From the NCBI GenBank assembly GCA_964512145.1, contig CAZEIM010000009.1:10219-74218 (forward strand): a stretch of DNA of 64,000 bases, given 5' to 3'. This DNA comes from CAYOHR01 sp964512145. GTDB lineage: Bacteria; Bacteroidota; Bacteroidia; Flavobacteriales_G; JALEGO01. Positions 56,584 to 64,000 of this stretch are shown piece after piece. Under the pieces are notes generated by a model that was not told where the DNA came from, ran no database searches, and worked only from the letters and a program-made list of their open reading frames with translations. The position numbers were made by a program, and so were the translations under genes. Each line of letters starts with the position of its first letter. Position 1 is the stretch's first letter.

Positions 56584-57723
56584 TTATTTAAGAATATCTC
56601 TTGCGATTACTAATTTTTGAATTTCTGATGTGCCTTCCCCTATAGTACAAAGTTTAGAATCTCTATAATATTTTTCAACCGGAAAATCTTTGGTATATCC
56701 ATATCCTCCATGAATTTGCACGGCATCATTAGATACTCTTACTGCAACTTCAGATGCGTAATATTTTGCAAAAGCTGATTGTCTGGTGACTTTTTGTTTA
56801 TTATTTTTTAGGTAAGCGGCTTGAAAAGTTAATAAATCGGCCGCTTCAATTTCTGTAGCCATATCCGCTAACTTAAAAGATATAGCTTGAAAATCAGCAA
56901 TAGGACGTCCAAATTGTTGGCGTTCTTTAGCGTATTTAACCGAAGCTTCGTAAGCACCTTTTGCTATGCCTAAAGAAACAGCAGCTATAGATATTCTACC
57001 TCCATCCAATATTTTCATGGCTTGTATAAACCCTTCTCCTTCCTTACCTAACATTTGACTTTTATGGACTCTACAATTATCAAAAATGAGCTCGGCTGTT
57101 TCAGAGGCTCTCATGCCTAATTTATTTTCTTTTTTTCCAGAGGAGAACCCTGGAGTGCCTTTTTCAATAATAAAGGCTGACATACCATGAGAATCGCCTT
57201 TATTTCCGGTTCTAACAATTACTACAGCAACATTTCCTGAAATTCCATGCGTAATAAAATTTTTAGCTCCGTTTATAACCCAATAATCTCCATCCATGAC
57301 TGCTGTTGTATTCATTCCTCCGGCATCTGAGCCAGTTCCTGTTTCAGTTAATCCCCATGCTCCTATCCACTCAGCACTAGCTAATTTGGGTAAATACTTT
57401 CTTTTTTGCTCTTCATTCCCAAACTCTAATATATGACCTGTGCATAAAGAATTATGCGCAGCGACTGATAAACAAATAGAACCACACATTTTACCAATTT
57501 CAGTTAATGCGGTTACGTATTCAAAATACCCAAAACCTGAACCACCATACTCTGTAGGGACCAGCACTCCCATTAACCCCATTTCTCCAAACTTTTTTAA
57601 AATACCTATGGGTAACTCTTGTTTTTCGTCCCAATCCATCACATGCGGTAATATGTTCGTTTTACCGAAATCTTTGATCATTTCGGCAATCATCTTTTGA
57701 TTTTCATTCAATTCGAAATTCAT
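56584..57723 (-). CDS. Acyl-CoA dehydrogenase (short/branched chain type)
   Basis: 379 residues of the FAD-dependent family. Seen are the FAD/substrate motif [30 protein letters not shown], and near the C-terminus [20 protein letters not shown] and [13 protein letters not shown]. The last contains the catalytic-base glutamate position of butyryl- and medium-chain enzymes. It removes two hydrogens from acyl-CoA and passes electrons to ETF. It follows apt by 3 bases in a minus-strand operon. Confidence 0.93.
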   Translation of the reverse strand: MNFELNENQKMIAEMIKDFGKTNILPHVMDWDEKQELPIGILKKFGEMGLMGVLVPTEYGGSGFGYFEYVTALTEIGKMCGSICLSVAAHNSLCTGHILEFGNEEQKRKYLPKLASAEWIGAWGLTETGTGSDAGGMNTTAVMDGDYWVINGAKNFITHGISGNVAVVIVRTGNKGDSHGMSAFIIEKGTPGFSSGKKENKLGMRASETAELIFDNCRVHKSQMLGKEGEGFIQAMKILDGGRISIAAVSLGIAKGAYEASVKYAKERQQFGRPIADFQAISFKLADMATEIEAADLLTFQAAYLKNNKQKVTRQSAFAKYYASEVAVRVSNDAVQIHGGYGYTKDFPVEKYYRDSKLCTIGEGTSEIQKLVIARDILK

Positions 57724-57726
57724 GAT

Positions 57727-58260
57727 TTAATATTTTAATAGTGAAACAATATTATTTGTAAATGGTTTTAAGGCATCTATACCTTTTAAAAATTCTAGTT
57801 CAATTAAGAAAGCAAAAGAATCTACGGATGCATTCTGTTCAATAATCATATCGGCTACAGCTTTTGCAGTTCCCCCGGTTGCCAACAAATCATCATGTAT
57901 CAAAACTTTATCGTTAGGTTTAATACTATCCACATGCATTTCAATTTCAGAAGTCCCATATTCCAATTCGTATTGCTTAGATATTTTTTGATAGGGTAAT
58001 TTTCCTTTTTTTCTTGCTAAAACAAATGGTAGATTTAATTCATTTGCCAATAACATCCCGAATATAAAGCCCCTACTTTCAATACCAACTATTTTATTAA
58101 AATTTACATGTGGTAGGTTATTTATAAACTCTTGTAACACTAATTTATATGCACGTGGGTTTTCAACAATAGGGGTAATATCCTTAAAGTTTATCCCTGG
58201 TTTTGGAAAATCAGGAATTTCTCTTACAAATGTTTTTATTAGCTGGATATTACTCATCAA
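57727..58260 (-). CDS. apt: Adenine phosphoribosyltransferase
   Basis: 177 residues. The family start IKTFVREIPDFPKPGINFKDITPI, the hood and flexible loop GIESRGFIFG and ARKKGKLPYQ, and the PRPP-binding VLIHDDLLATGGTAKA are all present. It salvages adenine to AMP. It overlaps the ComEA-like gene by 11 bases and is followed at once by the acyl-CoA dehydrogenase. Confidence 0.96.
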   Translation of the reverse strand: MMSNIQLIKTFVREIPDFPKPGINFKDITPIVENPRAYKLVLQEFINNLPHVNFNKIVGIESRGFIFGMLLANELNLPFVLARKKGKLPYQKISKQYELEYGTSEIEMHVDSIKPNDKVLIHDDLLATGGTAKAVADMIIEQNASVDSFAFLIELEFLKGIDALKPFTNNIVSLLKY

Positions 58261-58942
58261 ATACTAAGTACGGTGCAATTTTAAGATATAAATCATCATC
58301 TAACAAAATTTTTAAATCATATTGCGTTATTTTTTTTTGTTTTCTTGCTTTAAAAATCAAACGGGTAGTTTCATAATCTATGTAAGGATGTTTGTTTATT
58401 TCTTTAAATTCGGCTTTATTGATGTTTAACTTATGAATCAAGGACGTATCTATAAAGGTGTTTTTTTGTAAAATAGAAAAAACCGTATCATTTATTCCAT
58501 AAACTTCATTGAGTTGAGAAAAAGAATGATACCCTCCAAGTAATTTTTGGTATTTAATGATATTTTGAATAATAAAATTAGGAACTCCTTTTATGTAGGT
58601 TTGTTCCGTAAAATTATTCAAGCTCATTTTTGGAGTTTGATGAATCTCATGAATAGTTTTAGGGGCACTAACATTAAAATTTTCCGATTTTAGTGTATCA
58701 TTATTTGGTAATACTGTAAGAGTATCATAGATTAAAGTTTCTTTTGATTTCTGAAGCGAATACAAAGAATCAATTTGTTGCAAAGATTCTGTATGATTTA
58801 GAGTAACCGAAGGGGTAGGTATAAAATAATTTATCGAAAATTGTATAAAAAGTAAGATAACTATTATACATAAAATAAGAATGGACGTAATTTTTTGAGT
58901 ACGATTTAAGTATAAAAAATCATCCCAAAACTTTCGAATCAT
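58250..58942 (-). CDS. ComEA-like helix-hairpin-helix membrane-anchored protein
   Basis: 230 residues. One membrane helix (ITSILILCIIVILLFIQFSINYF, about 16-38) is followed by a linker and two HhH-like regions: FTEQTYIKGVPNFIIQNIIKYQKLLGGYHSFSQL and KLNINKAEFKEINKHPYIDYETTRLIFKARKQ. The fold matches ComEA, the periplasmic DNA-binding receptor, though Bacteroidota members are larger. It begins in a TAATG overlap with the MetS-like gene. With dprA in the window it could serve natural DNA uptake, but no other com gene is seen here. Confidence 0.8.
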   Translation of the reverse strand: MIRKFWDDFLYLNRTQKITSILILCIIVILLFIQFSINYFIPTPSVTLNHTESLQQIDSLYSLQKSKETLIYDTLTVLPNNDTLKSENFNVSAPKTIHEIHQTPKMSLNNFTEQTYIKGVPNFIIQNIIKYQKLLGGYHSFSQLNEVYGINDTVFSILQKNTFIDTSLIHKLNINKAEFKEINKHPYIDYETTRLIFKARKQKKITQYDLKILLDDDLYLKIAPYLVFDE

Positions 58943-59088
58943 TACATATTTATATCTAAATCGTTATCAGTATATGAATCAGGTTCTGTTTTAGGAGGAG
59001 TAGAAAGCACTCTCCAGAAAAAGTATACAGTAATAGAGAATACTACTACTTGAGTTGTAATCATCATAATTAAAGCTGGAGTATCCAT
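58942..59088 (-). CDS. MetS-like small subunit of the NSS transporter
   Basis: 48 residues (MDTPALIMMITTQVVVF, ending LDINM). It has one membrane helix (about 4-26) flanked by a TPALIMM start that is characteristic of the MetS small subunit of the MetPS methionine/alanine importer. It is 1 base from the downstream end of the large NSS gene and overlaps the ComEA-like ATG by 1 base. The context makes the call strong despite the length. Confidence 0.82.
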   Translation of the reverse strand: MDTPALIMMITTQVVVFSITVYFFWRVLSTPPKTEPDSYTDNDLDINM

Positions 59089-59089
59089 A

Positions 59090-60655
59090 TTAAATTCTTT
59101 TGTGTTTACGATATGCTATATACACTAAATATGCTATAAAAAGCCAAATTCCCAGCAAGATTAATCTTGAAAAATTAATGAAAAATATTTTAGTATGTAT
59201 GCCTTTTTGTTCTTCCATATTGCCCGAAGTCATTGCTAAACTTTGATACAAATCTGCATTTGAAATTTTATTCCATATTTCAGGTAAACTGCTTATAAAT
59301 ACCCATCCCAATAATAGAGGTGTTATATATTTAATAATAAATTTGAATATATTGGGGATTTTTATATCTGCTCCTGAATTAATTTCGTTCCATCCTTTAT
59401 TTATTCCAAATATCCAGGCAAATAAAATGGTTTCAAATAATGCAAATACAACTAAAGACACTGTTCCAGCCCAATAATCATACTCATCAAACACTCCGTA
59501 ATTAAAAAATAAAACCGTTGGTAATCCTAATATAAAAACTACCATTCCAAAAGCTAATGCTGCCTTAGATCTTTTCCAGCCAAACTCATCCATTAAAAAT
59601 CCCATACAGGGTGTTCCCATAGCTAATGAGGAGGTAACACCGGCAAAAAACAACAAACCAAACCAACATACTCCGCAAATAATAGCTAAAACAGTACCCC
59701 ATTGTTCAAATAAATAGGGTAAGGTTTTAAATCCTAAGCCCAACCCTCCACTTTTAGTCATTTCAACCACCTGATCAATTCCTAAATAACCCACGGCTAT
59801 AGGAATAATAATAGATGACCCTAAAATAATTTCAACAAACTCATTCATCCACCCAGCACTCATAGCGTTTAGAGCTATATCATCTTTTGAACGCACATAC
59901 GAAGCGTAACATTGTATTGACCCCATACCTACAGATAAAGTAAAAAACACCTGTCCCGCTGCAGCCAACCATACCTTAGCACTCCAAATACTACTAAAAT
60001 CGGGAGTCCATAAAAAATTTAAGCCGGTGGTTCCAGAAAAAATCGCACCATTTTCGCCTGCTTTAATCGTAATGGCTTTATATGCTAAAAAAGTACCAAA
60101 TAATAACAATAGAGGCATTCCAATTTTGGCAACTTTTTCGACTCCACCACTTAAGCCTTTAGATAATATCCAGGTATTTAAAACCAAGCAAATTATCCAA
60201 AAAACAATGGGTTGGCTGGTATTTAAAGAAACATATTGTGTAAAAAATTGACTCACTTGTTCTTGTGTTTGTCCCTCAAAAGTTCTCGTAATAGTATGCC
60301 AAACCCATGAAAGAGTCCATGACTCAATATAGCAATAATAAGCTGCTACTGCAATATTGGTAAATATTCCAAAAACTCCAATATACTTCCATAACTTTCG
60401 TTTATCCATGCTTTGTAAAATAAAAGGGGTAGAATGATGGCCAAACTTTCCACCAAAGCGTCCGGTACTCCATTCAATGAACAACAAAGGTAAGCCCATC
60501 AATAAAAAACATACCAAATACGGAATGATAAAGGCTCCTCCACCATTTTGTATAGCTTGTACCGGAAATCGTAAAAAATTTCCTAAACCCACAGCATTTC
60601 CTGCCATTGCAAGAATTAATCCCACTCTTGATCCCCAAGCTTCTTTATTTGCCAT
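59090..60655 (-). CDS. Sodium-dependent NSS-family amino-acid symporter (MetP-like)
   Basis: About 521 residues with roughly twelve helices. The family start WGSRVGLILAMAGNAVGLGNFLRFP contains the unwound sodium and substrate site of TM1. Further signals are FIIPYLVCFLLMGLPLLFIEWSTGRFG and SLSVGMGSIQCYASYV. The long form with twelve helices and the adjacent MetS point to a methionine/alanine-type importer. Substrate is not certain. The open frame can start at TTG 60676, but that lies in the -7 box, so ATG 60655 is chosen. Confidence 0.9.
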   Translation of the reverse strand: MANKEAWGSRVGLILAMAGNAVGLGNFLRFPVQAIQNGGGAFIIPYLVCFLLMGLPLLFIEWSTGRFGGKFGHHSTPFILQSMDKRKLWKYIGVFGIFTNIAVAAYYCYIESWTLSWVWHTITRTFEGQTQEQVSQFFTQYVSLNTSQPIVFWIICLVLNTWILSKGLSGGVEKVAKIGMPLLLLFGTFLAYKAITIKAGENGAIFSGTTGLNFLWTPDFSSIWSAKVWLAAAGQVFFTLSVGMGSIQCYASYVRSKDDIALNAMSAGWMNEFVEIILGSSIIIPIAVGYLGIDQVVEMTKSGGLGLGFKTLPYLFEQWGTVLAIICGVCWFGLLFFAGVTSSLAMGTPCMGFLMDEFGWKRSKAALAFGMVVFILGLPTVLFFNYGVFDEYDYWAGTVSLVVFALFETILFAWIFGINKGWNEINSGADIKIPNIFKFIIKYITPLLLGWVFISSLPEIWNKISNADLYQSLAMTSGNMEEQKGIHTKIFFINFSRLILLGIWLFIAYLVYIAYRKHKRI

Positions 60656-60673
60656 ATCAATAGTTATTGTGGG

Positions 60674-60681
60674 CAAATATA
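60674..60681 (-). promoter_or_regulatory. Putative -7 box of the NSS operon
   Basis: On the minus strand TATATTTG matches TAnnTTTG and ends 18 bases before the ATG at 60655. It overlaps an alternative TTG start, which argues against that start. Confidence 0.5.
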
Positions 60682-60718
60682 GTAAAATTGTTAAATTTAT
60701 ATTTCTATATTGATGAAC

Positions 60719-62143
60719 TTATTCTTCTAATATTTCTGCTTTTTTTTCTAAAATCCAGGAGTAATCTGCCATGTTTTTATATAATGACAAACGCTTTTCA
60801 AGTGTAGCTATTTTTTGTGTATTACCCATTTTTATGTCAAATAATAGGGCGATGGTACTTACAAAGTTTTTATAAATACTCAGTTGTTGAGGAGAAATTT
60901 GCTTTTCTCGCAACAGATAATTTTTAAAGGAAGTGATACTGTGATCAAAAAACAAGGCATCCTCTTGTTCGTAATAAATTTTAAGCAGTAAACTTCGGCA
61001 ACCTAATTCATAATATACATCGGCATAGGAAACATGTTGCAAATATTTTAACGCTTCACGATATTTTTTTTGATAAAAAAATAATCGAGCCATATTATAG
61101 GCTACCGCACTTTGTTTAAAAGCTTCCGGAAGTCCATTTTTATAGGTTTCTGTAAATTCCTGAACAAAAGAAAATTCTCCGAGGCGAAGAGCCACTGTTG
61201 CTATATTTTTAAAATCGTACATGGGTATTTGACCGTCTTCGACAATAATTTCTTTCTGCAAAAGAATTTTATATATAGAAAACAACGTTTTTAAATATTC
61301 AAGGTTACCTGCATTAGACTGTTTAATACAATAATTTTGTAAAAAGCTAAAAATATCCTTTAATTCAGAAGGATGAATAGTACTAATATTTTGTTGGGTA
61401 TAGGCATATGTTTTATTAAAATATTCTTCATCGTTAGTTTGTAACATTTGTAATATATAAGTATAAACTATAATTAGTGTATTGGCTTTAAATAAAGTTT
61501 GAATGAGTGGAAGTTGAGAAAACAGTATTTCGGATAAAGGATCTTGATACTCTACTGAAACAATATTTTTCCGATTTAATCCTTCACAATATACTTTTAG
61601 CTTTTTTAAAACATAATACCCATCTAAGGCTTGAATGAGAGACTGCAAATTTCCTTCTTGATTTCGAGGGGCATGTTGTGTGATATAATGATATTTTTTT
61701 TCGTTCCATATCATGTTTTCTTTATACGTGTTTTCATGGATAAAATTTGTGCTTAACATAGATTTTTTTTCTAAGAACTCTATTAAGTCTTCTATGTTAC
61801 TTTTACGCTGTAAAAAATCAGACCAATATATTTTTTGTTGAAATTCATCCTGTAATACTTGATGATACACCATACACTTTTGTAATAAACGAGTGCTTTC
61901 GCTCATTAATAAGCGAAAAGTTTGATCGTGATATGGAGTTTTGCCATATACGGCTTTAAATATGGTTTCTTTTGTAAGTTTTTTATGTAAATAATTAGGA
62001 TGAAAAGGTTTTAAGTATTTAAGCAATCGTATATATTTTTCATTTTTATTGACCATAGGGGATTGTAAAAACTCCATAAAATGCCTGAATTCTTTGGTGG
62101 TTAAAGAATGTAAAATTTCAAAAAAAGTATTTTTTACGTACAT
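60719..62143 (-). CDS. Uncharacterised helical protein, 474 residues
   Basis: No family was recognised. It begins MYVKNTFFEILHSLTTKEFRHFMEFLQSP and is almost wholly alpha-helical, rich in lysine and aromatic residues, with no signal, membrane segment or catalytic motif. Long regularly spaced helices such as MARLFFYQKKYREALKYLQHVSYADVYYELGCRSLLLKIYYEQ read like TPR repeats near 350-400. It is likely a cytoplasmic scaffold. It has 42 bases to the NSS start on the same strand and is divergent from the surface protein at 62305. Confidence 0.65.
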   Translation of the reverse strand: MYVKNTFFEILHSLTTKEFRHFMEFLQSPMVNKNEKYIRLLKYLKPFHPNYLHKKLTKETIFKAVYGKTPYHDQTFRLLMSESTRLLQKCMVYHQVLQDEFQQKIYWSDFLQRKSNIEDLIEFLEKKSMLSTNFIHENTYKENMIWNEKKYHYITQHAPRNQEGNLQSLIQALDGYYVLKKLKVYCEGLNRKNIVSVEYQDPLSEILFSQLPLIQTLFKANTLIIVYTYILQMLQTNDEEYFNKTYAYTQQNISTIHPSELKDIFSFLQNYCIKQSNAGNLEYLKTLFSIYKILLQKEIIVEDGQIPMYDFKNIATVALRLGEFSFVQEFTETYKNGLPEAFKQSAVAYNMARLFFYQKKYREALKYLQHVSYADVYYELGCRSLLLKIYYEQEDALFFDHSITSFKNYLLREKQISPQQLSIYKNFVSTIALLFDIKMGNTQKIATLEKRLSLYKNMADYSWILEKKAEILEE

Positions 62144-62304
62144 TTAATTTATTTAAAAATTTTATTTTCAATTATTTACAAATATGAATATACATTTTTT
62201 TTTATACTTTTATGTAATATTTAAGTTTTTTCATGAAATTATTCTATGAATATTTGTAGTATCAAATTATGTATAATTTTAATAAATTAAAAAAAGGAGG
62301 CTTT

Positions 62305-64000
62305 ATGAACTCGAAAAAAACAAAAAACATTTTAGAACAACCACCCGTTGAAATATTAGATGGGATAAAAAGAAAAATCTTAAGTAATAACAAATTAAAT
62401 AGATTTATGAAAAATAAATTTAAAATTATTTCTTCCTTGGTATTAGGAAGTGCATTTTCATTAATGTTAAACTTTAGTTTAAATGCCAATAATTACCATC
62501 TATATGATTATGTTTATGGATCGTTAGGTGATCCAAATTTTCAACAAGGGATTAATCATGCTATAGAAACACAAGACAGCAACATAGCAATGGTAATGTA
62601 TACACAATATTTTAGTGACAGTCTGAGAATTTTAAAAGTTAATAAATCAGGTGGTGTAATTTGGGAAAGATTACATGTAAGAACATCCTCAGGATTTGAA
62701 TCGAAAATAATTCAGTTAAACAACCAAGATTTATTAACATACGGAGGATTTAGCGGGAATGCTAGTGCTCTTGGAGAAGATGTTGAAATAATACGTGTTT
62801 CGAATAATAATAGTACCTATAGTTATTTTTCATTATCCGATACTCTATCTATTTATGATGTTTATGTAAAAGATTTAATAAAAACAGCCAATGGTGATTA
62901 TGTGGTTACCGGAAGTTGTTTTAATGGAACAAGTAGAGATATCTTTGTTGCACGTTTTGACGAAAACGACAACTTACTATGGACCCAAATACTGGGAGAC
63001 CCTGCTAATAATGAAAGCGCATTTTCTATAACAGAAAGTAATATTGGGGAAATATATTTAACTACAGGAATAATTTCATCCAGTTATAACAGCAGCATTG
63101 AACTAACCAAACTAAGTCCTACAGGATCTCATATTTTTACAAATACATTAACATCTGATTTTGCAACTAATCATTTAGTTAAATTTGCCAACGGTAATTT
63201 AATTGTTGCATATTCTGAACCTCAAACAAATATTCATTTACTATATGTAAACGAAATTACCGGAAATGTAAATAGTACCGCATCTATTCCTATCTCAATT
63301 CCAAACGATTTTTGGACATTAACTCATTTTTCTCATCATAGTATAAATAATACTTTAATGTTTGCAGGTGGGTACTATTCAGATTATATAATTACAGATA
63401 TTAACGGGAATAAATTATATGAATTTGATGACCAAGGCATAAATCCTGCTACTAATGACACATTTTATTATGCCCATAGTGTAGTAGAATTAAACAATGG
63501 GGGGTATTTAGTAGCAGGGCATTGTACAACGGTGGTTTCTAGTACATATGATACAAAATCATTTTTACAAATCTTGGACAGTACGTTAGTCTGGCCCGGT
63601 GATGCAAACTCCAATGGAGTAGCCAATGTATTTGATGTGTTTCCTATAGGTATTGCTTATAATACCACCGGACCCGTTCGTAGCGGAGCTACCAATGCTT
63701 GGATAGGACAAGCTGCTTCTGATTGGTCTCAAAATTTTGCAAGTGGAGTAAACTATAAACATGCCGATTGTAATGGAGACGGAACCATCGATTATTTAGA
63801 TGGATTGCCTATTTTACTAAACTATGGTTTAACGCACAGCAAAGGGGATGTTTCTGCCACAGTTACGGATCCTACCTTGTTTTACGAACTTCCGGTAGAT
63901 ACCACTATGGTAAGTATCGCTTTATCCATCCCTATTATGCTAGGTACACCTAGTATTCCTGCACAAGATGTGTATGGTATAGCCTTTACTGTAACGTTTG
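62305..64000 (+). CDS. Large secreted protein with dockerin-like and cohesin-like segments, 3' end beyond window
   Basis: 565 codons are visible and no stop is reached. A strong AGGAGG lies before ATG 62305, which begins a 34-residue hydrophilic stretch. A normal signal peptide (MKNKFKIISSLVLGSAFSLML) then begins at an internal ATG, 62407. Residues about 65-425 are a repeat-rich, propeller-like body (GGVIWERLHVRTSS, DDQGINPATND). From W430 there is a dockerin-like double calcium loop (DANSNGVANVFD, then DCNGDGTIDYLD near 487). The last visible part (LPVDTTMVSIALSIPIMLG) looks like a cohesin-type domain starting. A T9SS tail is likely beyond the window. The start is uncertain between 62305 and 62407. 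Confidence 0.75.
   Translation, partial: MNSKKTKNILEQPPVEILDGIKRKILSNNKLNRFMKNKFKIISSLVLGSAFSLMLNFSLNANNYHLYDYVYGSLGDPNFQQGINHAIETQDSNIAMVMYTQYFSDSLRILKVNKSGGVIWERLHVRTSSGFESKIIQLNNQDLLTYGGFSGNASALGEDVEIIRVSNNNSTYSYFSLSDTLSIYDVYVKDLIKTANGDYVVTGSCFNGTSRDIFVARFDENDNLLWTQILGDPANNESAFSITESNIGEIYLTTGIISSSYNSSIELTKLSPTGSHIFTNTLTSDFATNHLVKFANGNLIVAYSEPQTNIHLLYVNEITGNVNSTASIPISIPNDFWTLTHFSHHSINNTLMFAGGYYSDYIITDINGNKLYEFDDQGINPATNDTFYYAHSVVELNNGGYLVAGHCTTVVSSTYDTKSFLQILDSTLVWPGDANSNGVANVFDVFPIGIAYNTTGPVRSGATNAWIGQAASDWSQNFASGVNYKHADCNGDGTIDYLDGLPILLNYGLTHSKGDVSATVTDPTLFYELPVDTTMVSIALSIPIMLGTPSIPAQDVYGIAFTVTF

Noticed and set aside
62262..62489. 75-residue ORF on the minus strand
   Set aside because: It lies opposite the start of the large secreted protein, whose signal peptide and long coherent frame are far stronger evidence.
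1..64000. CRISPR array, rRNA operon, insertion sequence or prophage
   Set aside because: No regularly spaced repeats, transposase, phage structural genes or rRNA signatures were seen; the only recombinase is the chromosomal XerC-like protein in its usual operon.

Overview
This is an AT-rich chromosomal window from a member of the Bacteroidota. The evidence is a type IX secretion A-type sorting tail (CDS 13875-14645), a gliding-associated B-type tail (26332-28161), families largely confined to the phylum (DUF4301, DUF4920, DUF2480, DUF3467), -7 promoter boxes of the TAnnTTTG type, and genes that mostly lack Shine-Dalgarno sequences. Menaquinone appears to be made through futalosine (MqnE). Lineage below phylum cannot be fixed from the sequence. 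Two runs of N (54119-54137 and 54933-54963) show it is a draft assembly.

Layout. 1-2475: a DUF4301 gene cut by the window edge, a hexapeptide-repeat gamma-carbonic-anhydrase-like protein and a DUF4920 lipoprotein. 2476-5118: the most accessory-looking stretch, with an orphan XRE regulator overlapping a 54-residue ORF, a Fic AMP-transferase with a palindromic operator on its promoter, and a secreted leucine-rich-repeat protein. 5195-17304: an RND exporter, MBL hydrolase, BioF, RecR, a glycosyltransferase fusion, MqnE, a STAS protein, a secreted T9SS protein, an RNase Z gene broken by one in-frame TAG, and a PhoR/PhoB-like two-component pair. 17526-35969: an M48 protease, RNase R, cyclophilin, PheS, DUF47/Pit phosphate transport, a large T9SS-B surface protein, AAG glycosylase, DprA, MnmD, a NatAB-like ABC exporter, Ppx/GppA and MoxR. 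35976-40157: three SurA/PpiD-type periplasmic folding genes. 40291-56531: guaB and then, reading on the minus strand, rpsU - xerC-like recombinase - hpf - tRNA-Thr/Tyr/Gly/Thr - tuf - tRNA-Trp - secE - nusG - rplKAJL - rpoBC - DUF3467, the classical transcription/translation supercluster. 56584-62143: acyl-CoA dehydrogenase, apt, a ComEA-like protein, a two-part NSS amino-acid transporter (MetS-like plus MetP-like) and an unknown helical protein. 62305-64000: the start of a large secreted protein with a dockerin-like and probably a cohesin-like segment.

How it works together. The supercluster couples elongation factor, tRNA, ribosomal protein and RNA polymerase supply, with a strong hairpin between rplL and rpoB that can set the polymerase to ribosomal protein ratio. 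The SurA-type operon, RND exporter and M48 protease serve the envelope that carries the T9SS-exported proteins. The gene order is compact: no gene-free stretch exceeds 300 bases, several convergent pairs touch or overlap, and two terminator-like hairpins lie inside the 5' ends of the downstream genes (rnz and the xerC-like gene).

No rRNA operon, CRISPR array, insertion sequence or prophage was seen. I found no clear new multi-gene system. The best candidates for a second look are the XRE/small ORF/Fic/LRR block, the RNase Z locus, the glycosyltransferase fusion and the hairpin on the xerC start codon.
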